From NCBI RefSeq assembly GCF_038002225.1, contig NZ_JBBOCA010000001.1, forward strand, positions 1,922,001 to 1,986,000: a DNA stretch of 64,000 nucleotides, written 5' to 3'. Source of the stretch: Paenibacillus sp. FSL R7-0204 (lineage in GTDB: Bacteria > Bacillota > Bacilli > Paenibacillales > Paenibacillaceae). The notes beneath the pieces were generated by a model. The model was not told the origin of the DNA. It saw only the letters and a list, made by a program, of their open reading frames with translations, and ran no database searches. The translations under genes and the position numbers were made by a program. Numbering within the stretch: position 1 is the first letter of the stretch; every line of letters begins with the position of its first letter. Positions 49,596 through 58,432 of this stretch are shown piece by piece.

Positions 49596-49832
49596 TTATT
49601 TCCTCCCTTCACCGAACACCTTTGTTTTTTTGAAAATTGCTCTTACATACTCCAACGTTAAATAAATGTTTTCTTCATTCTCAATCTGAGTTTTAATGAC
49701 ATAATTGATTTCACCCAACTCATGTTTTTCCTTTACGATATCTGAAAATTGAATTTCCAGCATGAAAAGCGAATGTATTGACCCCGCAAGAGAATTGCGA
49801 AGAATTTCTCCGTCTAAAAAGCTTCTCATCAC
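49596..49832 (-). CDS. Unknown small protein, possibly start-less
   Basis: 78 residues from GTG 49832 (or the adjacent ATG), helical and charged, unrecognised. The GTG has no ribosome site. The frame stays open upstream to a perfect AGGAGG (49899-49904); the codon at correct spacing there is ATA (49890-49892), giving a protein of about 99 residues (RKTVERTVVLSSIRDEAGR precedes). Either a rare ATA/ATT start is used or the true start codon has been lost by mutation. Confidence 0.5.
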   Translation of the reverse strand: MMRSFLDGEILRNSLAGSIHSLFMLEIQFSDIVKEKHELGEINYVIKTQIENEENIYLTLEYVRAIFKKTKVFGEGRK

Positions 49833-49994
49833 TCGCCCGGCCTCATCTCGAATGCTACTGAGAACAACTGTTCTTTCAACTGTTTTACGTATAGCAATCC
49901 TCCTGTGTATGCCCGTCTGATGATTGTATCTCCCAAACGATTTATGTTAGGATTGGGTGGAGAGCAGGAGGTGCAACTTCTACTCTCCGGGAAC

Positions 49995-50108
49995 CTATTT
50001 ACGTTTGCCGCGCTGGCTGCGTTTGGTTCCCTTCTTTTTGTCCGTGAACAGTAGGCTTGCAGTAATGAGCTGAATAATTGCTGTTAAGAGCGGAACCAAT
50101 CTCTTCAT
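49995..50108 (-). CDS. 37-residue membrane peptide with basic tail
   Basis: MKRLVPLLTAIIQLITASLL then FTDKKKGTKRSQRGKRK: one hydrophobic helix followed by 12 positive charges in 16 residues. GAGAGGAG lies upstream. It is divergent from the Xre gene at 50246 and has its own promoter (50162-50190) that overlaps operator O2. The shape is that of small membrane-active peptides such as type I toxins, but no family is recognised. An inverted repeat GGAGAG / CTCTCC follows the stop. Confidence 0.6.
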   Translation of the reverse strand: MKRLVPLLTAIIQLITASLLFTDKKKGTKRSQRGKRK

Positions 50109-50132
50109 GTCATGTTCAACTCCTCTCCTTTT

Positions 50133-50149
50133 GACTCTTTAAAGGTGTC
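50133..50149. promoter_or_regulatory. Operator O1
   Basis: GACTC-TTTAAAG-GTGTC, an imperfect palindrome with the same 17-bp layout as O2, lying in the 5' untranslated part of the peptide gene just before its ribosome site. Confidence 0.6.
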
Positions 50150-50161
50150 GTTTGCATTTAT

Positions 50162-50190
50162 AATATATCATGACTCTTTATAGGAGTCAA
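50162..50190 (-). promoter_or_regulatory. Promoter of the 37-residue peptide gene
   Basis: On the minus strand TTGACT (50190-50185), 17-bp spacer, TATATT (50167-50162). The -35 and most of the spacer are covered by operator O2. Confidence 0.7.
50172..50188. promoter_or_regulatory. Operator O2
   Basis: Palindrome GACTC-TTTATAG-GAGTC with perfect 5-bp arms. Centre-to-centre distance to O1 is 39 bp, nearly four helical turns. Confidence 0.7.
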
Positions 50191-50197
50191 TGCTTCT

Positions 50198-50226
50198 TTG
50201 ACACTTTTCACGAGGCATTGTATGCT
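50198..50226 (+). promoter_or_regulatory. Promoter of the Xre gene
   Basis: TTGACA (50198-50203), 17-bp spacer, TATGCT (50221-50226), 20 bp before the Xre start. Confidence 0.7.
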
Positions 50227-50245
50227 TGTCCCATGAGGTGATTTT

Positions 50246-50467
50246 ATGGGGGAGGTTCATTCCGGGCTTAAGCTACTTGTAGATGCAAGTGGTAAGTCTA
50301 TCCGGCAGGTGGCCCGAGATATTGAATACCGATTTGAAACAATCCGAAAAATGTACAATGATGAGCTGAGGCACTATCCAAGCGACCTACTGGCTAAACT
50401 CTGCGATTATTTTGAATGCGGGATAGAGAAGATACTGATTTATGAAAAAGAGCCGCCACAGGAGTAA
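50246..50467 (+). CDS. Small Xre-family regulator
   Basis: 73 residues, GAGGTGAT ribosome site. A single Cro/CI-type helix-turn-helix (KLLVDASGKSIRQVARDIEY, then FETIRKMYNDELRHYPSDLL) and little else. Presumed repressor of the divergent peptide gene through O1 and O2. A terminator hairpin overlaps the end of the gene. Confidence 0.82.
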   Translation: MGEVHSGLKLLVDASGKSIRQVARDIEYRFETIRKMYNDELRHYPSDLLAKLCDYFECGIEKILIYEKEPPQE

Positions 50468-50484
50468 TCCCGGACGGCTCTTTT
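50446..50484 (+). terminator. Terminator overlapping the Xre stop codon
   Basis: AAAAGAGCCG / CGGCTCTTTT with a 19-base loop that contains the TAA. From 50485 to 50714 no gene is seen apart from a short open stretch (50509-50577) without a ribosome site. Confidence 0.75.
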
Positions 50485-50714
50485 GCTGTGTTTTGTTACT
50501 GCAAAATGCTTCTTGCTCATATGGCAAAGGGCTTAACGTTTCAGGAAATTTCAGACACGGCCATTGAGGCGGCGTAAGTATTATGTAGCTTATTCACCTG
50601 ATCTCCAATCCATCTGCATATGATCTTTATCTGTATAGGGTAACCTATATTGTATACTTTGGTGGTTCTATGAGTTTTACGTTCCTGGTCTACAAAAAAG
50701 GGTGAGGTTATGAC

Positions 50715-51392
50715 ATGTCCAAAACAATATTGATTGTGGAAGATGAAGATATTTTGCGTGAAATCATGAAGGATTATCTGCTGGAAGAGGGATACCGCGT
50801 GATTGAAGCCATTGACGGGAAACAAGCGGTCTCGTTATTTCAGGAGCATGAGGTGGACTTGATTTTGCTGGACATCATGTTGCCGGAATTGGATGGATGG
50901 TCCGTGTGCAGGCGAATCCGCAAGACGTCGAATGTGCCGATTATCGTACTGACAGCCCGTTCGGATGAGGACGATACGTTGCTTGGGTTCGAGCTTGGCG
51001 CCGACGACTATGTGACCAAGCCTTACCGCCCTCTGATTCTGCTGGCACGGGTTAAGCGGCTGCTTGAGAGCAGGTATATCGGCAGGCATGAGAGCGACAC
51101 GTTGTCCGGCGGAGGCATTTCGATCCATTTTCCCTCCCGTACCGTTTCGATTGACGGCACCAGCTCCGATCTAACGCATACGGAATTCGAAATATTAGCC
51201 TATCTGCTGCAAAACAAAGGGATCATTATCAGCAGAGAGCAGCTGATTACGAAAATTTGGGGATATGATTTCGCGGGCGATGATCGTACGGTCAACAGCC
51301 ATATCCGCAATCTGCGTTCCAAGCTGGGGACACATGCCAAGCAGATTGTTACGGTGGTGCGTTCAGGATATAAATTCGAGGATGAGCTATGA
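50715..51392 (+). CDS. OmpR/PhoB-type response regulator
   Basis: 225 residues. Receiver domain with acidic pocket VEDED, phosphoacceptor Asp in DLILLDIMLPELDGW (about 53), conserved Thr/Ser in IIVLTARS and Lys in DDYVTKPY; C-terminal winged helix (TEFEILAYLL, VNSHIRNLRSKL, VVRSGYKF). The stop overlaps the kinase start by ATGA. Probably controls the downstream surface-acylation operon. Confidence 0.93.
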   Translation: MSKTILIVEDEDILREIMKDYLLEEGYRVIEAIDGKQAVSLFQEHEVDLILLDIMLPELDGWSVCRRIRKTSNVPIIVLTARSDEDDTLLGFELGADDYVTKPYRPLILLARVKRLLESRYIGRHESDTLSGGGISIHFPSRTVSIDGTSSDLTHTEFEILAYLLQNKGIIISREQLITKIWGYDFAGDDRTVNSHIRNLRSKLGTHAKQIVTVVRSGYKFEDEL

Positions 51393-53206
51393 AAAAGGGG
51401 ATTGTTCTAAAACTGTTCCTGTTGACGGCGGGCTTGTGCCTGTTCCTGATTGCCGCTATTTTTATCCTGCAAACCGTATTTTTCAAACAATTTTATGTTC
51501 ATCAAAAAATGAAAGACGTTAACGCGGCGGTTCAGGCGTATGAACAGGACTACCTGAATCATGCCTCGAACCCGCAGGAGATGGCCAGGCTGGAGCAAGA
51601 CTTTTTTCAAAAGTATAACACCTGGATCACGGCTTTGGACACCCGCGGAAATCTAAAGTATACCGGTGATTTCTTCATGGAAATTAAGCTGGATCATTCA
51701 GACGAACCGGCGCTTGCTGAAACAACGATAACCGTGCCGCTATACAGTTTTATCAATGTAGAGGACTTCAGCAGCAATCGCACATTCCTCACTCCCTGGA
51801 TTGAAGAAGGGAGAACGATCGCCATAGAAGGCTTGATCATGAACAACCAGCCGGTGATCCAGCGGATGGGGAGGAACCGTTCCAATCTGAGAGATGAGAG
51901 CCGGCTGGAGAATCATCAGATGGTGAGCAAAGAGTACGAGGTCCTCGAACAAATGAACGCGGTCCAATATCGTGAGCAGTATCCCACCTTTCTGGTCAAG
52001 GGAACCATTACGAAAGTCCGGGTACCGGAAGGGGCCGGAGTCTCGCGTTACACCAATCACCTGTTTCTGGACCGCATCAAGGCTTTCCAGGCGGATCTAT
52101 TGTACGGCGATTTTAAGGATGCCGCGAACGCAAAACAGGTCCTGGATGTTGAAGAAAATCATGTGATCTACAAAATTTTCGTGGACCGCACGCAAGACCG
52201 TGACGGAAATCCGGCATACCTGTTCGCGATGACGTCGCTGCAGCCTGTGAATGAAGCCGTAGGGATCATCAAAGACTACTACGTGTATATCATTATTGTG
52301 GCCTTGCTGCTCGTACTGCTGGCATCGTTTTACTACTCCCGTCAGATTGCCCGGCCGTTGCTGCGCATCAACCGTACCACCCGGCAAATGGCTAACCTCG
52401 ATTTTTCGGAGAAAATCCCCATTACCACGAAGGATGAAATCGGAGACTTGTCGGGCAACATTAATGAGCTCTCCGAGCGCCTGCACTCCCATATTCTCCA
52501 GCTTGAACAGGACATCGAAAAAGAAAAGCAGCTGGAGCATACGCGGAAAGAATTTATAGCCGGCGTTTCCCATGAGCTGAAGACTCCGTTAAGCGTCATT
52601 CAGAGCTGCCTTGACATTTTGAGCGACGGGGTTGCCAGCCATAAGCGGGAGCATTATTTTGCGGCAATGGGAGACGAAGTCAGCCGGATGAATGTGCTGA
52701 TCGCGGATATGCTGGAATTGGCCAAGTATGAATCGGGTACGTATAAAATGGATACCGGCTCGTTCTATATCGATGTTGTCATCAAGCGGGTATGCGCTAA
52801 ATTAACGCCGGATTTTGCAGCCAGGCAGCTGCTTCTCCACACTTCGCTGATCCCTGCCGAAGTCGAGGGCAATGAGCGTCGTATAGAGCAGGTCATCGTC
52901 AATTTCCTTACCAATGCGCTTTTCTATACGCCGGAGCATGAATCTATCTTCATAACTACTTCGGAAGAGAAGGACACCATTCGCATTTACATCGAAAATA
53001 AAGGTGCCCATATCCCCGATGAGCAGCTGGAGAAAATATGGGACCGTTTCTACCGTGGTGACACCTCCCGCCACCGGTCGACCGGAGGGACGGGGCTGGG
53101 CCTTGCCATATCCAAGAAAATATTGGAGATGCACGGAGTGCCCTACGGTGTGAACAATACCTCCGATGGAGTAATGTTTTATTTTCAATTGAATAAAAAA
53201 GCGTAG
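51389..53206 (+). CDS. Sensor histidine kinase
   Basis: 605 residues. Membrane helices at about 7-28 and 296-316 enclose an extracellular sensor of about 265 residues with no recognisable fold. HAMP about 317-370 (RQIARPLLRINRTTRQMANL), phosphoacceptor His near 395 in GVSHELKTPLSVIQS, then ATPase with N box VNFLTNALFYTP and GTGLGLAISKKIL. Orthodox partner of the preceding regulator. Confidence 0.92.
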   Translation: MKKGIVLKLFLLTAGLCLFLIAAIFILQTVFFKQFYVHQKMKDVNAAVQAYEQDYLNHASNPQEMARLEQDFFQKYNTWITALDTRGNLKYTGDFFMEIKLDHSDEPALAETTITVPLYSFINVEDFSSNRTFLTPWIEEGRTIAIEGLIMNNQPVIQRMGRNRSNLRDESRLENHQMVSKEYEVLEQMNAVQYREQYPTFLVKGTITKVRVPEGAGVSRYTNHLFLDRIKAFQADLLYGDFKDAANAKQVLDVEENHVIYKIFVDRTQDRDGNPAYLFAMTSLQPVNEAVGIIKDYYVYIIIVALLLVLLASFYYSRQIARPLLRINRTTRQMANLDFSEKIPITTKDEIGDLSGNINELSERLHSHILQLEQDIEKEKQLEHTRKEFIAGVSHELKTPLSVIQSCLDILSDGVASHKREHYFAAMGDEVSRMNVLIADMLELAKYESGTYKMDTGSFYIDVVIKRVCAKLTPDFAARQLLLHTSLIPAEVEGNERRIEQVIVNFLTNALFYTPEHESIFITTSEEKDTIRIYIENKGAHIPDEQLEKIWDRFYRGDTSRHRSTGGTGLGLAISKKILEMHGVPYGVNNTSDGVMFYFQLNKKA

Positions 53207-53214
53207 AAATACGG

Positions 53215-53249
53215 AAAAAAGTGCAAACCTCGGTTCTGCGCTTTTTTTT
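53215..53249 (+). terminator. Terminator after the kinase gene
   Basis: AAAAAAGTGCA / TGCGCTTTTTTTT with an eleven-base loop; GU pairs included. Confidence 0.75.
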
Positions 53250-53378
53250 GTTCTTTTTTGATCCAGCGTTGATTTGCTCTGCACTTGTTCTGCATCTCTC
53301 CCTGTTATTCTTTCTATCAGAGAGGGGCAAGAGCCTTACTATCTTTACCTAATTTTAAATAAAGAGAGGACCATGTTC

Positions 53379-54065
53379 ATGTTAAAAAAAATCATTTCAA
53401 CGCTAGTTATAGGCAGTACCGCACTCACCCTGGCAGCATGCGGGAGCGGGCAAAATCCGCAAAACGTGACATCTCAGCCACAGGTCAATGAAACAGCTCC
53501 CCCGGAGCAGCCAAACTCTACTTCCTATAAAACGATATTTAAGAACAGCGTATTTCTGGGGGATTCGATTACAGAGGCGCTATCCTACCATGACATTCTG
53601 GACGAGTTCAATGTAGTGGCAGGTGCCGGAAAGACTACCGAGCTGTCTCTGATGAGTGGAGATGTGGACAAGCTGGCAGAGCGGAATCCGCAGTATGTAT
53701 TTATCATGCTGGGGTCCGATGATATCCTGTTGCCGCCGCAAATTACCGATAACCCCAAGCAGTATTCACTGAAGTTCTACGCCCAATTGATCGACAGTAT
53801 CAGGGAGAAGCTTCCGGAGGCATCCATAACGGTGTTACCGGTTACGCCGGTTACGGCAGAAGCGGAGAAAGTGGAACCACGCTACAAAAATATCGACGAT
53901 TACAACCAGGGATTACAAGAGCTGGCAGGCAAGAAGCAGATCGGGTTTGCCGATTTATCCTCCATATTCGCGGACAGCACCCATTTCTATAGTTCGGACG
54001 GTATTCATTTTAAGCCGGAATTCTATACACGTATGCTCGATTTGCTGAAGGACCGGGTGAAATAA
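53379..54065 (+). CDS. SGNH/GDSL-type esterase lipoprotein
   Basis: About 228 residues from ATG 53379, eight bases after GAGAGGA. Lipobox LTLAAC. SGNH blocks: FLGDSITEAL (Ser near 62), VAGAGKTT (Gly), IMLGSDD in place of the usual GxND, and SDGIHFKPEFY (Asp/His near 207). It may add or remove acetyl groups on a surface glycan. First gene of a four-gene operon; MBOAT follows after 35 bp. Confidence 0.85.
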   Translation: MLKKIISTLVIGSTALTLAACGSGQNPQNVTSQPQVNETAPPEQPNSTSYKTIFKNSVFLGDSITEALSYHDILDEFNVVAGAGKTTELSLMSGDVDKLAERNPQYVFIMLGSDDILLPPQITDNPKQYSLKFYAQLIDSIREKLPEASITVLPVTPVTAEAEKVEPRYKNIDDYNQGLQELAGKKQIGFADLSSIFADSTHFYSSDGIHFKPEFYTRMLDLLKDRVK

Positions 54066-54100
54066 CATGCAGCCAGGTGAAAGTCTGGAGGTGACGGGGA

Positions 54101-55507
54101 TTGGTCTTTAGCAGTCTTATATTTTTATTCCTCTTTCTGCCGGTCACCCTGCTGATCTACTATCTCTCACCCATGAGGATTAGAAATGCTGTTCTGCTTG
54201 CCGCAAGCCTGGTCTTCTATGCATGGGGAGAGCCCGTATACATTTTCCTCATGATCTTCTCGACGGTATTTGACTATGTGAACGGGATTCTGATCGACAG
54301 ATACAGCCATCGTAAAGTGATTGCACAGGGCGTGCTGATCCTGTCCATGACGGGGAGTCTGGGGATTCTTGGCTTCTTTAAATACGCAGGTTTTGTCTTG
54401 GACAATATCAATTCGTTGTTCAACCTGCACCTGCAGGCAGCAGATCTTCCGCTTCCGGTCGGAATATCCTTCTACACGTTCCAGACGATGTCTTATATCA
54501 TCGATGTTTACCGCAGGAAGGTGCCTGTTCAGAAGAACCTGATCGCCTTCAGCGCCTACGTGACGATGTTTCCGCAGCTTGTAGCAGGTCCGATTGTTAA
54601 ATATGAAGATATTGCGGGACAGCTCGCTAACCGCACAGTGACGTTGGAGCGTTTTGGCGAAGGGGCGGAATTGTTCATCAGAGGGCTGGCCAAAAAAGTG
54701 CTGCTGGCCAACAATATCGGCTTGCTGTGGACAAGCGTCAAAGCGGTGCCTGCGGCGGAGCTGTCGGTTCTCTCCGCATGGCTTGGCATTATCGCCTTTA
54801 CGTTTCAAATCTATTTCGATTTTAGCGGATATTCGGATATGGCGCGCGGTTTAGGTAAAATGATCGGGTTCGAATTTATGGAGAACTTCAACTATCCTTA
54901 TATCTCCAGGAGTATTACGGAATTCTGGCGGAGGTGGCATATTTCGCTGGGTGCCTGGTTCCGTGAGTATATTTACATTCCGCTCGGCGGGAACCGGGCG
55001 GGTATGCTAAAGCAGCTGCGCAACTTGGCGGTTGTATGGTTTATAACCGGATTATGGCATGGAGCGAGCTGGAATTTTATCATTTGGGGCTTATATTTCG
55101 GTCTTTTTGTCACGCTTGAAAAGCTGGTTCTCTTGAAACAGCTTCAGCGCCTGCCTGTGTTTGTAAGCCATCTCTACACCCTGATTGTCGTGATCATCGG
55201 CTGGGTATTCTTCGAATTTGAACATCTGCCTGCGGCCATGACCTTCATCGGAACGATGTTTGGCGCCGGGGCCGGTGGATTCGCAGACAATCGGGCGCTT
55301 TACGATGTGTCGACGAATGCCCTGCTGCTACTGCTCTTGGCGGTTTGTGCCACGCCGTTTCCCGGCAGAGCACTGACCCGGTTCAGAACCAGGTTTGCCC
55401 GCTTCGGCACACTTACCGCTTTCGCCATCTACTTCATCTTTATCGTGGCCTCAACAGCCTATCTGGTCAATGCAACGTACAATCCATTCTTATACTTTCG
55501 TTTCTGA
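54101..55507 (+). CDS. MBOAT-family O-acyltransferase (AlgI/DltB-like)
   Basis: 468 residues from TTG 54101 with GGAGGTGAC. About ten membrane helices. AlgI-type signatures: FYAWGEPVYIFLMIFSTVFDY, GISFYTFQTMSYIIDVYR, NFNYPYISRSITEFWRRWHISLG and the catalytic His in WFITGLWHGASWNFIIWG. These proteins pass acyl groups through the membrane onto exported polysaccharides. The DHHW partner follows 15 bp later. Confidence 0.94.
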   Translation: MVFSSLIFLFLFLPVTLLIYYLSPMRIRNAVLLAASLVFYAWGEPVYIFLMIFSTVFDYVNGILIDRYSHRKVIAQGVLILSMTGSLGILGFFKYAGFVLDNINSLFNLHLQAADLPLPVGISFYTFQTMSYIIDVYRRKVPVQKNLIAFSAYVTMFPQLVAGPIVKYEDIAGQLANRTVTLERFGEGAELFIRGLAKKVLLANNIGLLWTSVKAVPAAELSVLSAWLGIIAFTFQIYFDFSGYSDMARGLGKMIGFEFMENFNYPYISRSITEFWRRWHISLGAWFREYIYIPLGGNRAGMLKQLRNLAVVWFITGLWHGASWNFIIWGLYFGLFVTLEKLVLLKQLQRLPVFVSHLYTLIVVIIGWVFFEFEHLPAAMTFIGTMFGAGAGGFADNRALYDVSTNALLLLLLAVCATPFPGRALTRFRTRFARFGTLTAFAIYFIFIVASTAYLVNATYNPFLYFRF

Positions 55508-55522
55508 TGGAGGTGATTATCT

Positions 55523-56671
55523 TTGAAGAACTACGGCCAAGTCTATTACCGCGCACTCGCTGTTGTACTGCTTATGTTTACCGGGGCGGTATTGGTTGTC
55601 AATTGTCTGACCCCGGGGAAAGTATTCTCCGAATCAGAGAACCGGGTGCTGCAGCAGCTCCCGGCATTCTCGCTTCAAACCTTAGGATCAGGCAAGTTTA
55701 CTTCAGAATTTGAAGCGTATCTATCGGACCAGTTTATGGCGAGGGACTTTTGGATTGGACTGAAATCCGATGCGGATCAGGGATTGGGGAAAAAAGAGAG
55801 CAACGGGGTCTACCTCGGCAAGGACGGGTACTTAATTCAAAAATTCACTCCTCCCGGACATGAGGATTTGGCAGACAAGCTGAAAGCCATTCAAGCCTTT
55901 GATCAGGCTACGCCTGGTCTGCGCAAATATATGATGCTCGTGCCGACGGCAGCTTCCATACTTGAGGATAAATTGCCGCCTTATGCTTCCGGTGGGGATG
56001 AGAGGGGCTATTGGGACAAGATCAAGGATTCTGATCTCGGGGACATTCGATGGATCAGTGTTTTTCCCGTGCTGGAGGCGGACAAGGAGCAACCGCTCTA
56101 TTACAAAACAGACCATCACTGGACGACCCAAGGCGCTTTCCTTGCCTATCGGGAACTGGGCGCGCCCATGGGTTTTACACCCAGGAACGAAGATGATTTC
56201 AACATCCGTCAAGTCACTAGTCAGTTCTATGGATCTTTGTATTCGAAAAGCGGATTCAGGCACATACGGCCGGATGCTATTGAGCTGTATTATCCAAAGG
56301 TATCGGAGACCGTTTCCGTGGAGTACGCCCACGAACAGCAAAGTGCGGATTCGATGTACGCTATGGAAAACCTCACCAAGAAGGATAAATACGCTGTTTT
56401 TTTCAACGGGAATCATGGCTTGCTTCGCATAACAACCGGCAGTGCGGAAGGGAGAAGACTGCTTATTGTTAAAGATTCGTATGCCAACAGCCTGATCCCT
56501 TTTTTAACCCCGCATTTTAGCGAAATTGATGTGATAGATCTCAGATATTATGAGGGGGATGTACTGAAACTTATGGAAGAACGGCAAATCCGTGACATGC
56601 TGATTTTGTATAATATGACGACATTTTTTGAAGATCCATCCATTAAAGCATTAGCGGATTCTGTGGAATAA
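55523..56671 (+). CDS. DHHW-family protein (AlgJ/AlgX-like)
   Basis: 382 residues from TTG 55523 with GGAGGTGAT. One N-terminal membrane anchor, then an extracellular SGNH-like domain. The family motif is TDHHWTTQGAFLAYREL (Asp196-His-His-Trp), and the serine block is probably LLIVKDSYANSLIPFL. By analogy with AlgJ/AlgX it takes the acyl group from the MBOAT protein and transfers it to a polysaccharide. Confidence 0.9.
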   Translation: MKNYGQVYYRALAVVLLMFTGAVLVVNCLTPGKVFSESENRVLQQLPAFSLQTLGSGKFTSEFEAYLSDQFMARDFWIGLKSDADQGLGKKESNGVYLGKDGYLIQKFTPPGHEDLADKLKAIQAFDQATPGLRKYMMLVPTAASILEDKLPPYASGGDERGYWDKIKDSDLGDIRWISVFPVLEADKEQPLYYKTDHHWTTQGAFLAYRELGAPMGFTPRNEDDFNIRQVTSQFYGSLYSKSGFRHIRPDAIELYYPKVSETVSVEYAHEQQSADSMYAMENLTKKDKYAVFFNGNHGLLRITTGSAEGRRLLIVKDSYANSLIPFLTPHFSEIDVIDLRYYEGDVLKLMEERQIRDMLILYNMTTFFEDPSIKALADSVE

Positions 56672-56693
56672 TCCAAAAAGGAGGTCAGTAACC

Positions 56694-57182
56694 ATGCTTA
56701 CTGGACAGAAAATTAAATACGTGGTTGTCCTGTCTGCCGTCATGATTTTATGTGGCATCTTGATCGGATGCTCCAGTAAGAAAGAAGATGCCAAAGACGT
56801 TCCAGTCCATACCATTGAAGAGCGTATCAAGCAAGCGGCTTCTATGGAAGCTATGGACAAGGGGGATATGAGCAGGCTTAAGAAGCTCTATCAGCTTAAT
56901 GCAGATGAAGTTCAGGATTTTGTGCTGTATACAGCAGAATCGAACGTCGAAGCGAATGAACTGGCCGTGATCAGAGTGAAACAAGAGGATCAAGCGGACA
57001 GCGTTAAGGAAAAGATCATGGAAAGAATCGAGGCTCAAAAAGTCAAGCTGAAAGACTACCGCCCCGAGCAATTTTACCTCGTCGAAAAGCATATATTAAA
57101 GGTCAAGGGCCGTTATATTTTGTTCACGGTCTCCAAGGATGCGGAGCAAATCGAAAGTGCGTTTAACGAAGCTTTTAAATAA
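56694..57182 (+). CDS. DUF4358-type lipoprotein
   Basis: 162 residues, AAGGAGG upstream. Lipobox ILIGC near residue 25. The mature part (LYQLNADEVQDFVLYTAESNVEANELAVIRV) fits DUF4358, which recurs next to MBOAT-DHHW pairs in Firmicutes; its function is unknown. Last gene of the operon. Confidence 0.85.
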   Translation: MLTGQKIKYVVVLSAVMILCGILIGCSSKKEDAKDVPVHTIEERIKQAASMEAMDKGDMSRLKKLYQLNADEVQDFVLYTAESNVEANELAVIRVKQEDQADSVKEKIMERIEAQKVKLKDYRPEQFYLVEKHILKVKGRYILFTVSKDAEQIESAFNEAFK

Positions 57183-57200
57183 TCCCATTCACAAATGCGA

Positions 57201-57237
57201 AAAAGACCCCTCGGGCCATCCACGGCTTGGAAGGGTC
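57201..57237 (-). terminator. Terminator facing VanZ (also at the end of the acylation operon)
   Basis: GACCC / GGGTC hairpin with inner pairing; the T-run lies on the minus-strand side (TCTTTTTCG), so it best serves the VanZ transcript. Confidence 0.65.
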
Positions 57238-57288
57238 ACGCATAAGTTTCTATCTTCAGGAGCTATCTAGCTAGCGGGCCTATTTATT

Positions 57289-58290
57289 TTATCCCCCGCC
57301 CAGCAGCCGCTGAAGCCGCGCTGCCAGCTTTTGTCCGGTATTGGCTTCTGTGAGCGTAAGGTCCCACAATACCGCATGGGTTCGGGGGTCGGCAGCCTCG
57401 GTGTTGACTCTAATGGTCAGCTCTTGTTTGCCTTCAACTGAAACCTGAAAAGACAGCGGCTGATTCTCGCCCGGTGCGATATTCACATCCAGGGAGTAAA
57501 GCTCTTCTCCGTCGGCGCTGATCATGACGCTGCTGGTGCCGCTGCCTTTAGCAGGTATAGCATCATCAGGGACGCCGAAATTCCCGGCTAACTCCTTATA
57601 CTGTCCATCCAGGCGCAGGGAGAACTCGTGGAGTCCCGGATGATCAGGGCTATAGAGATTGACCGCCGGTTCAATCTGCTCCTGCGCTACAGTGAAGCTG
57701 CTGAGCGTTTCTTCCCACCGTATTTCACCCTGCTCAATAGGGAGCTGGTCCAGCGCTATGATCTCCCCGCGTCCATGATCCAGATAATAGTTGATACCGC
57801 TCACGGCGGAGTAGACAATTAACGTCAAGACAGCACCTGATGACAGGAGCTTGAGCATACCTTTTGTGGTTGTACGGTCGCGGCGGATCAGCCGCTGGGC
57901 GCCGTAGCCGACAATCGAGCCGAGCGTATTAATAACGATATCGTTAATATCAAACGCACCCAACCCCGTTACCATCTGAATCAGCTCAATTCCTGTGATG
58001 GCTGCAAAGAAGACCAAGAGGAACGGCAGGAACCGGCAGCGGATCAGCAGAGGAATGACTAGCCCGAACGGTACGAAGGCCAGATAGTTGCCCAGGTTGA
58101 AGACCCATAGATTCGAGTAACCACCGCCCGGAAAATGCAACGGAATCCCGTCGAACGTCAGGCGATAACGTAAGCCCGTCTCCGGCAGAGCCGATGAACG
58201 GTTGAAGCCGACAAACAAGAAGAACAGGGTAAGACCCGTGTACAGACCCAAACCGATCCAGACGGCGGTCCTCGTTTTGCCTTGAAACAT
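57289..58290 (-). CDS. VanZ-family membrane protein
   Basis: 333 residues. The N-terminal two thirds hold four to five membrane helices with NLGNYLAFVPFGLVIPLLI and GAFDINDIVINTLGSIVGYG, the VanZ pattern. The last 150 residues are a soluble, probably extracellular beta-rich domain (AGNFGVPDDAIPAKGSGTSS). VanZ relatives affect teicoplanin susceptibility; the physiological role is unclear. RBS AGAGAGGT. Single gene on the minus strand. Confidence 0.88.
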   Translation of the reverse strand: MFQGKTRTAVWIGLGLYTGLTLFFLFVGFNRSSALPETGLRYRLTFDGIPLHFPGGGYSNLWVFNLGNYLAFVPFGLVIPLLIRCRFLPFLLVFFAAITGIELIQMVTGLGAFDINDIVINTLGSIVGYGAQRLIRRDRTTTKGMLKLLSSGAVLTLIVYSAVSGINYYLDHGRGEIIALDQLPIEQGEIRWEETLSSFTVAQEQIEPAVNLYSPDHPGLHEFSLRLDGQYKELAGNFGVPDDAIPAKGSGTSSVMISADGEELYSLDVNIAPGENQPLSFQVSVEGKQELTIRVNTEAADPRTHAVLWDLTLTEANTGQKLAARLQRLLGGG

Positions 58291-58432
58291 GATGTGTGAC
58301 CTCTCTTTATCGGTAGTTTATGTCCCTTGCAGAGGACAAAGGAAGTATAAGCTATCTTCGTTAGCCCAAGCAAGGCGGACAGTTGCAGTCCAGCCCCTCA
58401 GTAATCGAGCTTCCTCTATCCACACACATTAA

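Noticed and set aside
50509..50577. Short frame ending LTFQEISDTAIEAA
   Set aside because: No ribosome site, 23 codons, no family; possibly a gene scrap but too little to annotate.
48312..50600. Prophage
   Set aside because: Toxin-antitoxin and Xre genes are present but no integrase, structural, lysis or packaging genes; treated as a small accessory island.
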